A program made the translations under genes and the position numbers. A stretch of DNA of 27,780 nucleotides from JAQGMJ01 sp036271855 (GTDB lineage: Bacteria > Pseudomonadota > Gammaproteobacteria > Burkholderiales > JAEUOS01), in NCBI GenBank assembly GCA_036271855.1, contig DATAZV010000109.1, forward strand, positions 1 to 27,780, written 5' to 3'. The notes beneath the pieces are model-generated. The model was given only the letters and a program-made list of their open reading frames with translations, was not told where the DNA came from and searched no databases. Shown piece by piece: positions 21,396 to 27,780 of this stretch (its first letter is position 1; each line of letters starts with the position of its first letter).

Positions 21396-22565
21396 ATGCT
21401 GCTCGAACTCGCCCAATGGCTGGCAAAAGACATCCGCGCCTTCAACGTGTTCAGCTACATCACGCTGCGCGCGGTGCTGGCCACCTTGACCGCGCTGGCG
21501 ATCGCGCTGATCGCCGGTCCCGCGGTGATCCGCCGGCTCACCGCCTACAAGATCGGCCAGTCGGTGCGCGCCGACGGCCCGCAGACTCACCTGGTGAAAG
21601 CCGGCACGCCGACCATGGGCGGCGCGCTGATCCTGCTGGCGATCGGCATTTCCACTCTCTTGTGGTCCGACCTGACCAACCGCTTCGTCTGGATCGTGCT
21701 GGTGGTGACGCTGGGTTTCGGCGCCATCGGCTGGGTCGACGACTGGCGCAAGGTGGTGCACAAGAACCCCAAGGGCCTGTCGGCGAAGGAAAAATACTTC
21801 TGGCAAAGCCTGGTCGGCGGCATCGCCGCGGTGTATCTGGCCTTCGCGGTGTCGGCGCCGAACGCCGACAAGCTGATCGAACTGGTGATGCGCTGGGTGG
21901 CTTCCGGCTTCACCATGGAGCTGCCCGAGAAGGCGGATTTGATCGTGCCGTTTTTCAAGACCGTGTCCTACCCGCTGGGCGTGTTCGGTTTCATGGCGCT
22001 GACCTACTTCGTCATCGTCGGCACTTCCAACGCGGTGAACCTGACCGATGGCCTGGACGGCCTGGCGATCATGCCGGCGGTGATGGTGGCCAGCGCGCTG
22101 GGCCTGTTCGCCTATGTCACCGGCAACGCGTTTTACGCCAAGTACCTGCTGATTCCCTACATCCCCGGCGCGGGCGAGCTGATCGTGTTCTGCGCCGCGC
22201 TGTCCGGGGCGGGCCTGGGCTTTCTCTGGTTCAACGCCTATCCGGCCCAGGTGTTCATGGGCGACGTCGGGGCGCTGGCCCTGGGCGGGGCGCTGGGCAC
22301 GGTGGCGGTGATCGTGCGCCAGGAGATCGTGCTGGCGATCATGGGCGGCGTGTTTGTCGCCGAGACGCTTTCAGTGGCACTGCAGGTGCTGTATTTCAAA
22401 TACACCAAGAAGCGCTACGGCGAAGGCCGGCGCATCCTGCGCATGGCCCCCTTGCATCATCACTACGAACAAAAAGGCTGGAAGGAAACGCAGGTGGTGG
22501 TGCGTTTCTGGATCATCACCATGATGCTGGTGCTGTTTGGTTTGTCCACCCTGAAATTACGTTAA
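21396..22565 (+). CDS. mraY: Phospho-MurNAc-pentapeptide transferase MraY
   Basis: This 389-aa integral membrane enzyme transfers phospho-MurNAc-pentapeptide to undecaprenyl phosphate, forming lipid I on the inner face of the membrane. Ten hydrophobic helices are expected. Catalytic and Mg-binding residues are D115-D116 (GWVDDWRK), NLTDGLDGL (215-223), and HHH (354-356, in PLHHHYEQKGW). AGTPTMGGALIL near 69-80 is a further family motif. It starts two bases after the murF stop; GGGGA is somewhat distant upstream, so coupling to murF translation is likely. Confidence 0.98.
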   Translation: MLLELAQWLAKDIRAFNVFSYITLRAVLATLTALAIALIAGPAVIRRLTAYKIGQSVRADGPQTHLVKAGTPTMGGALILLAIGISTLLWSDLTNRFVWIVLVVTLGFGAIGWVDDWRKVVHKNPKGLSAKEKYFWQSLVGGIAAVYLAFAVSAPNADKLIELVMRWVASGFTMELPEKADLIVPFFKTVSYPLGVFGFMALTYFVIVGTSNAVNLTDGLDGLAIMPAVMVASALGLFAYVTGNAFYAKYLLIPYIPGAGELIVFCAALSGAGLGFLWFNAYPAQVFMGDVGALALGGALGTVAVIVRQEIVLAIMGGVFVAETLSVALQVLYFKYTKKRYGEGRRILRMAPLHHHYEQKGWKETQVVVRFWIITMMLVLFGLSTLKLR

Positions 22566-22604
22566 CCCGTGCGTCGAGAAGTCGGAAAAGAGAATCCCTG
22601 AATC

Positions 22605-24170
22605 ATGAGCTGGGCAGGTAAAAAGGTCCTCGTGCTGGGCGCCGGTGAATCCGGGCTCTCGATGGCGCGCCATCTGGCGGCCGCCGGGGCGTCCCTGCGC
22701 GTGGCCGATACGCGCGAGCAGCCGCCCGGCGCGCAAGCCCTGCGCGACGCCTTGCCGGAAGTCGAGGCCGTGTGGGGCGCGTTCACCCCGGCGCTGTTCG
22801 AGGGCATGGATGCCGTGGTGGTGTCGCCCGGCGTGCCGGTGAGCGGCCCGCTGGCCCATGAGGCTGTACTGGCAGCCAAAGCGGCGGGTCTTCCTTTCGC
22901 CGGTGACGTCGAACTGTTTGCGCTGGCCCTGGCCGAGGAAAAAGAGGCCAGCGGCTACGCACCGAAAGTTCTTGCGATTACCGGCACCAACGGCAAGACC
23001 ACGGTCACCGCGCTCACCACCTTTCTGGCCAAGCGCGCGGGAAAAAGCGCGGCGTTCGCCGGCAACATCAGCCCCGCCGCGCTGGATGCCTGGCATGCGG
23101 CGAAAGACGCTGGCAGCCTGCCCGAAATCTGGGTGCTCGAGCTCTCCAGCTATCAGCTTGAGACCACCTCCAGCCTCAAGCCCGACGCCGCGGTGATGCT
23201 CAACCTGAGCGAAGACCACCTCGACCGCCACGGCGCGATGGCCGACTACGCCGCCGCCAAGGCGCGCATATTTGCCGGCGGCGGTTTGCAGATCCTCAAT
23301 CGCGACGACCCGGCCAGCCTCGCCATGCGCCGCCCCTTCGTGCCCAAGGGCAAGAAGGACGCGCCGCCGGTGGTGCTGACTTTCGGCACTTCCGAGCCGC
23401 AATCCGAATTCGAATACGGCCTGGCGCGCGAGGCGCGTCCCGGCGGCCTCACCTGGCTGGCCGAGGGCACCGCCGATGGCCCGAAGCGCCTGATGCCACT
23501 CGAGGTGCTGCAGATCAAGGGCCTGCACAATGCGCTCAACGCGCTGGCCGCCCTGGCGCTGAACCGTACCATCGGTCTGCCGCTGGCGCCGATGCTCAAG
23601 GGCCTGAAGGACTATGCGGGTGAAGCGCATCGCGTGCAAACGGTGGCCGAAGTCGCGGGCGTCAGCTACATCGACGACAGCAAGGGCACCAACGTCGGCG
23701 CCACCCTGGCCGCGCTGACCGGGCTGGGCGGCGAGTTGCGCGATGGGCGCAAGCTGGTGCTGATCGCCGGTGGCGACGGCAAGGGCCAGAACTTCGAGCC
23801 GCTGGCCGTGCCGGTGGCGGCCTATTGCCGCGCCGTGATGCTGATCGGCCGCGACGCCGCAGCGCTTGAGTCGGCATTGGCCGAAAGCGGTGTGGCGATT
23901 ACCCGCTGCGAATCCCTGGAGCAGGCGGTGAGTGAGTCGGCGCAAGCGGCGCGCGCCGGCGACCTGGTGCTGCTCTCGCCCGCCTGCGCCAGCTTCGACA
24001 TGTTCCGCAATTACGCGCATCGCGCCGAGGTGTTTGTGGCGGCGGTGCGCGAACTGGGGCGGCATTCGCAAGCAGACGATGCGCTTGCCGCTGAAACCAT
24101 CGCATCCGCGCCGAACACCGAAGGCGAGGCGCCCGCATCCGACGCTTCCGAGGGAGGCGCCCATGGCTAG
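22605..24170 (+). CDS. murD: UDP-MurNAc-L-alanine--D-glutamate ligase MurD
   Basis: This 521-aa Mur ligase adds D-glutamate. The N-terminal Rossmann-like part has VLVLGAGESGLSMARHLAAAG; the P-loop GTNGKTT is at 127-133; ELSSYQLETTSSLKPDAAVMLNLSEDHLDRH and YIDDSKGTNVGAT are MurD signatures, and LLSPACASFDMFRNYAHR is the C-terminal motif. It is longer than the roughly 440-residue E. coli enzyme. Part is an insertion in the central domain (about 245-290) and part a Glu/Ala/Ser-rich tail (487-521) without motifs. That tail overlaps the ftsW ribosome binding site and start by eight bases. The Shine-Dalgarno is weak, and 39 bases separate it from mraY. Confidence 0.96.
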   Translation: MSWAGKKVLVLGAGESGLSMARHLAAAGASLRVADTREQPPGAQALRDALPEVEAVWGAFTPALFEGMDAVVVSPGVPVSGPLAHEAVLAAKAAGLPFAGDVELFALALAEEKEASGYAPKVLAITGTNGKTTVTALTTFLAKRAGKSAAFAGNISPAALDAWHAAKDAGSLPEIWVLELSSYQLETTSSLKPDAAVMLNLSEDHLDRHGAMADYAAAKARIFAGGGLQILNRDDPASLAMRRPFVPKGKKDAPPVVLTFGTSEPQSEFEYGLAREARPGGLTWLAEGTADGPKRLMPLEVLQIKGLHNALNALAALALNRTIGLPLAPMLKGLKDYAGEAHRVQTVAEVAGVSYIDDSKGTNVGATLAALTGLGGELRDGRKLVLIAGGDGKGQNFEPLAVPVAAYCRAVMLIGRDAAALESALAESGVAITRCESLEQAVSESAQAARAGDLVLLSPACASFDMFRNYAHRAEVFVAAVRELGRHSQADDALAAETIASAPNTEGEAPASDASEGGAHG

Positions 24171-25359
24171 AACCGCCAGCTTGCGCGGCGCCATCGGCGG
24201 CTTCGGCGGCGGCACGGTCGCGCCTTCGCGCTTTGCCGACTACGACGAAGGCCTGGTCTGGGTCAGCGTGCTGCTGCTGCTGATCGGCCTGGTGATGGTG
24301 TATTCGGCGTCGATCGCTTTCGCCGAGGGCTCGGGCTTCACCGGCCACCGGCCGCAATATTTCCTGGTGCGCCACATCATTTCGCTGGCGATGGGCGCGC
24401 TCGCCGGCTTTGTCGCCTTCCAGGTGCCGATGGACAAATGGCAGCGCTGGGCGCTGCCGCTGTTTCTGCTCGGCGTCGCCGGGCTGGTGGTGGTGCTGAT
24501 TCCCGGCATCGGCCGCAGCGTCAACGGCGCGCGGCGCTGGATTCCGCTGGGCCTGATGAACGTGCAGCCTTCCGAGATCATGAAGCTGCTGGCCGCGCTT
24601 TACACCGCCGACTACACCGTGCGCAAGGCGGCGGTGATGCACTCGCTCAAGCAGGGTTTCATGCCGATGGCCGTCGCCATGGTGTTCATCGGCTGGCTGT
24701 TGCTGCGCGAGCCGGACATGGGCGCTTTCGTGGTGGTGGTGACCATCGCCATCGGCATCATGTTTCTGGGCGGCATGAACGCGCGCCTGTTCTTCGGCCT
24801 GATCATCGTGCTGTCGATCAGCTTCGCCCTGTTGATCACCTTCTCCGAATACCGGCGCATCCGCGTGATCGGCTTCATGAACCCGTGGGACGACGCCTTC
24901 GGCAAGGGCTACCAGCTGTCGCATGCGCTGATCGCCTTCGGCCGCGGCGAGTGGTTCGGCGTCGGCCTCGGCGGCAGCGTCGAAAAACTCTTCTACCTGC
25001 CGGAAGCGCATACCGACTTCTTGCTGGCGGTGATCGCCGAGGAGCTCGGGCTGGTGGGCGTGCTGATCATCATCATGATGTTTTTCTGGCTGGTGCGCCG
25101 CGCCTTCGAGATCGGCCGCCAGGCCCTGGCTCTCGAGCGCGTGTTCCCGGCGCTGGTGGCGCAGGGCATCGGCCTGTGGCTGGGCGTGCAGACGCTGATC
25201 AACATGGGCGTGAACATGGGCCTGCTGCCGACCAAGGGGCTGACCCTGCCGCTGATGAGTTTCGGCGGCAGCGGCATTTTGATGAATTGCATGGCCCTGG
25301 CGGTGTTGCTGCGGGTCGACTATGAAAACAGGCGCCTGATGCGGGGGCTCACATCATGA
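24163..25359 (+). CDS. ftsW: Septal peptidoglycan glycosyltransferase FtsW
   Basis: This 398-aa SEDS-family membrane protein polymerises lipid II at the septum with FtsI. About ten TM helices are seen from residue 32 on. Characteristic loops are VNGARRWIPLGLMNVQPSEIMKL, REPDMGAFVVV, YQLSHALIAFGRGEWFGVGLG, LPEAHTDFLLAVIAEELG (a conserved acidic region important for activity) and LLPTKGLTLPLMSFGGSG. The ATG at 24163 has GGGAGG about five bases upstream; a longer frame back to 23932 runs through murD coding and was excluded. The stop overlaps a tiny ORF leading into murG. Confidence 0.97.
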   Translation: MARTASLRGAIGGFGGGTVAPSRFADYDEGLVWVSVLLLLIGLVMVYSASIAFAEGSGFTGHRPQYFLVRHIISLAMGALAGFVAFQVPMDKWQRWALPLFLLGVAGLVVVLIPGIGRSVNGARRWIPLGLMNVQPSEIMKLLAALYTADYTVRKAAVMHSLKQGFMPMAVAMVFIGWLLLREPDMGAFVVVVTIAIGIMFLGGMNARLFFGLIIVLSISFALLITFSEYRRIRVIGFMNPWDDAFGKGYQLSHALIAFGRGEWFGVGLGGSVEKLFYLPEAHTDFLLAVIAEELGLVGVLIIIMMFFWLVRRAFEIGRQALALERVFPALVAQGIGLWLGVQTLINMGVNMGLLPTKGLTLPLMSFGGSGILMNCMALAVLLRVDYENRRLMRGLTS

Positions 25360-25421
25360 GACACCTGTTTCAATGCAAGCCGGTGCATGCGTCTGCAACG
25401 CGGGGGATCAAGCCATGGTAA
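25356..25421 (+). other. Possible 21-codon leader ORF between ftsW and murG
   Basis: ATG at 25356 overlaps the ftsW stop (ATGA). The frame encodes MRHLFQCKPVHASATRGIKP plus W, and its TAA (25419-25421) falls immediately after the proposed murG ATG (25415). Such stop/start stitching would suit translational coupling across the gap. No protein-level evidence exists and it may be chance. Confidence 0.25.
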
Positions 25422-26545
25422 TCCGCAATTCCAACACCCAGATTCAGGTGAGGCTGGACGCCGAAGCCATGGCAGCCATGCCGGTGATCGCCATCATGGC
25501 CGGCGGCACCGGCGGGCACGTGTTCCCGGCCCTGGCGGTGGCACGCTGGCTGGCGGATGCGGGCTATCGCGTGATCTGGATCGGCAGCAGGAAGGGCATC
25601 GAGGCCGAGCTGGTGCCCAACAGCGGCTTCGAGATCGAATGGCTGTCCTTTTCCGGCTTGCGCGGCAAGGGCCTGCTCGCCGCTCTGCTGCTGCCGGCTA
25701 AGCTGCTGGTGGCGTTTTTCCAGGCACTGATGATCCTGCGGCGGATCAAGCCGAAAATGGTGGCGGGCTTCGGCGGCTACATCAGCTTTCCGGCCGGCAT
25801 GATGGCCGTGCTGCTCGGCTGCCCGCTGCTGCTGCACGAGCAGAACGCGATTGCCGGACTGTCCAACAAAATGCTGGCCAAGATGGCCGACCGCGTGCTG
25901 ACCGCCTTTCCCGATACGCTGCCCGGTTCGCAATACAGCGGCAATCCGGTGCGCAAGGAAATCGCCCGCATGGCGGAGCCCGCCGAGCGCTACGCCGGGC
26001 GCAGCGGCCCGCTCAGATTGCTGGTGGTGGGCGGCAGCCTGGGCGCGCAGGTGCTCAACCAGGTGGTGCCGCGCGCGCTGGCGCTGCTGCCCGCGGCGCA
26101 GCGCCCGCAGGTGACCCATCAGTCTGGCGCGAAGAACATCGCTGCCCTGCGCGCCGAATACCAGGCCGCGGGCGTGGTTGCCGACACCGTGCCCTTCATC
26201 GACAACATGGCGCAGGCCCTGGCCTCGGCCGACCTGGTGATCTGCCGCGCCGGCGCGATGACGGTGGCCGAAGTCGCCTGCGCCGGAGTCGCCGCGCTAT
26301 TCGTCCCCTTCCCGCATGCGGTGGACGACCACCAGACGGCCAACGCGCGCTTTTTGTCCAACGCCGGCGCCGCCCTGCTGATGCAGCAGACCGAACTCAG
26401 CGCGCAAAGCCTGGCCGCCGCGCTCCGGGCCCTGAGCCGCGACAGATGCCTGGAGCTGGCCGTGAAAGCGCGCACCCTGGCCAAGCCCGAAGCCACCGGC
26501 GTGGTGGCCAGCGCCTGCGTCGCGCTGGCGGAAAGAAAAGCATGA
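25415..26545 (+). CDS. murG: UDP-GlcNAc--lipid I GlcNAc transferase MurG
   Basis: This protein is 376 aa from this start. It is a GT28 glycosyltransferase that converts lipid I to lipid II at the inner membrane face. GGTGGH (30-35) is the G-loop; SGLRGKG and GFGGYISFPAGMMAVLLGCPLLLHEQNAIAGLSNK mark the N-domain. VVGGSLGAQVLNQVVP and CRAGAMTVAEVACAGVAALFVPFPHAVDDHQTANA form the donor-binding C-domain. The start is uncertain: GGGGGAT supports 25415, while ATGs at 25469 or 25478 would give the more usual length of about 355-358, and one at 25373 is also open. Its stop overlaps the murC start (ATGA). Confidence 0.95.
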   Translation: MVIRNSNTQIQVRLDAEAMAAMPVIAIMAGGTGGHVFPALAVARWLADAGYRVIWIGSRKGIEAELVPNSGFEIEWLSFSGLRGKGLLAALLLPAKLLVAFFQALMILRRIKPKMVAGFGGYISFPAGMMAVLLGCPLLLHEQNAIAGLSNKMLAKMADRVLTAFPDTLPGSQYSGNPVRKEIARMAEPAERYAGRSGPLRLLVVGGSLGAQVLNQVVPRALALLPAAQRPQVTHQSGAKNIAALRAEYQAAGVVADTVPFIDNMAQALASADLVICRAGAMTVAEVACAGVAALFVPFPHAVDDHQTANARFLSNAGAALLMQQTELSAQSLAAALRALSRDRCLELAVKARTLAKPEATGVVASACVALAERKA

Positions 26546-27780
26546 AGCACAAGGTCAAACGCATCCATTTCGTCGGCATCGGCGGCTCCGGCATGAGCGG
26601 CATCGCCGAAGTGCTGCTCAATCTCGGCTACGAGATCAGCGGCACCGATTTGTCCTCCAACGCCGCCACCCAGCGCCTGGCTTCCCTTGGCGCCAAGGTG
26701 ATGCAGGGCCATGCCGCCGCGCACGTGGCCGGGGCCGACGCGGTGGTGGTGTCGACCGCGGTCGACAGCAGCAACCCGGAAGTGCAGGCGGCGCGCGCCG
26801 CGCGCATCCCGGTGGTGCCGCGCGCCCTGATGCTGGCCGAACTGATGCGCCTGAAACAGGGCATCGCGGTCGCCGGCACCCACGGCAAGACCACCACCAC
26901 CAGCCTGATCGCCAGCGTGCTGGCCGAAGGCGGGCTGGATCCCACCTTCGTCATCGGCGGGCGCCTGACCAGCGCCGGCGCCAATGCCAAGCTGGGCTCG
27001 GGCGAATTCATCGTGGTCGAGGCGGACGAATCGGACGCGTCGTTTTTGAACTTGCAGCCGGTGATCGCGGTCATTACCAACATTGACGCCGACCACATGG
27101 AAACCTATGGCCACGACTTCGCCCGCCTGAAGCATGCCTTTGTCGACTTCACCCAGCACCTGCCGTTCTACGGTACCGCCGTGCTGTGCGCCGACGATGT
27201 GCACGTGCGCTCGATCATGCCGCTGGTGAGCAAGCCGATCGTCACCTACGGCACCGGCGCCGACGCCCAGGTGCGCGCCAGCGACATCGTCGCCGTCCAT
27301 GGCCAGATGCAATTCATCGCCCATCGCGAAGGCGAGGCGCCGCTGCCGATCACCCTCAACCTGCCGGGCCAGCACAATGTGCTCAACGCCCTGGCGACGA
27401 TCGCCGTGGCCACCGAAATCGGCATTTCCGGCGCGGCGATCCAGAAGGGCCTGGCCGAGTTCAAGGGCGTCGGGCGCCGCTTCCAGCGCCATGGCGACGT
27501 CACCTTGGAAGCAGGCGGCAGCTTCACCCTGGTCGACGACTACGGCCACCACCCCGCCGAAATGGCGGCGACCATCGCCGCCGCGCGCGGCGCCTTTCCG
27601 GAGCGCCGCCTGGTGCTGGCGTTCCAGCCGCATCGCTACACCCGCACGCGCGACTGCTTCGAGGACTTCGTCAAGGTGCTCTCCACCGTCGATGCCCTGG
27701 TGCTGGCCGACGTCTACCCGGCCGGCGAGGCGCCTATCGTCGCCGCCGACGGCCGCGCCCTGGCGCGCGCGGTGCGCGTG
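26542..27780 (+). CDS. murC: UDP-MurNAc--L-alanine ligase MurC, 3' end beyond window
   Basis: Only the first 413 codons are visible; the frame is open to the window end and a complete MurC is about 460-490 residues. MurC adds L-alanine to UDP-MurNAc, the first ligase step. FVGIGGSGMSGIAEVL (10-25) is the UDP-binding glycine-rich loop; GTHGKTTTT (112-120) is the ATP P-loop; VVEADESDASFL and ITNIDADHMETYG are further MurC marks. VDDYGHHPAEMAATI and FQPHRYTRTRDCFEDF belong to the C-terminal domain. The ATG overlaps the murG stop by four bases, so translation is probably coupled. Confidence 0.97.
   Translation, partial: MKHKVKRIHFVGIGGSGMSGIAEVLLNLGYEISGTDLSSNAATQRLASLGAKVMQGHAAAHVAGADAVVVSTAVDSSNPEVQAARAARIPVVPRALMLAELMRLKQGIAVAGTHGKTTTTSLIASVLAEGGLDPTFVIGGRLTSAGANAKLGSGEFIVVEADESDASFLNLQPVIAVITNIDADHMETYGHDFARLKHAFVDFTQHLPFYGTAVLCADDVHVRSIMPLVSKPIVTYGTGADAQVRASDIVAVHGQMQFIAHREGEAPLPITLNLPGQHNVLNALATIAVATEIGISGAAIQKGLAEFKGVGRRFQRHGDVTLEAGGSFTLVDDYGHHPAEMAATIAAARGAFPERRLVLAFQPHRYTRTRDCFEDFVKVLSTVDALVLADVYPAGEAPIVAADGRALARAVRV

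Noticed and set aside
22557..24215. 552-codon minus-strand ORF opposite murD
   Set aside because: It is the antisense shadow of murD, His/Gly/Gln-rich without motifs.

Overview
The window reads as a chromosomal segment of a GC-rich betaproteobacterium, most likely Burkholderiales and plausibly near Oxalobacteraceae. This placement is inferred from the gene order petABC-sspA-sspB, the complete dcw (division and cell wall) cluster, an orphan Bug/TctC binding protein, and protein sequences that look betaproteobacterial. No species can be named from sequence alone.

Left part (1-5947). The start of an HtrA-type membrane-anchored serine protease (minus, cut by the window edge) is divergent from a Nif3-like protein. 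The Nif3 gene ends convergently on mscL, with a 4-base overlap. Next come petA-petB-petC, the cytochrome bc1 complex, preceded by a promoter region with a dyad and a leader hairpin. Then come sspA and sspB (RNA polymerase-associated stringent factor and ClpXP adaptor) and a tRNA-Thr(UGU). The spaces around sspA/sspB hold three copies of an unexplained twin-hairpin repeat whose stems differ between copies but remain paired.

Middle part (5948-13740). This holds mixed single genes: a 517-aa protein with PilZ-like motifs, a split YeeE/YedE sulfur-compound transporter, a 62-aa orphan, a TTT-family periplasmic binding protein, a membrane-anchored single-cysteine MsrA, and two head-to-head glycosyltransferase genes (a UGT/GT1 type and a TPR plus GT9-like type).

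Right part (13741-27780). rpoH (sigma-32, minus) is divergent from the dcw cluster mraZ-rsmH-ftsL-ftsI-murE-murF-mraY-murD-ftsW-murG-murC, the last cut by the window end. The 468-base intergenic region is rich in control elements: a perfect CIRCE operator and a sigma-32-like promoter in front of rpoH, and a promoter followed by a 10-base-periodic MraZ-box array in front of mraZ. The dcw genes are tightly packed, mostly with 4-14 base overlaps or short gaps, and encode the cytoplasmic peptidoglycan precursor pathway plus the septal synthase pair FtsW/FtsI.

The protein-coding content is mostly ordinary housekeeping. The observations most worth a second look are in the non-coding DNA: the twin-hairpin repeat family (4357-5865) and the combined HrcA/sigma-32 signals at rpoH (14686-14737).
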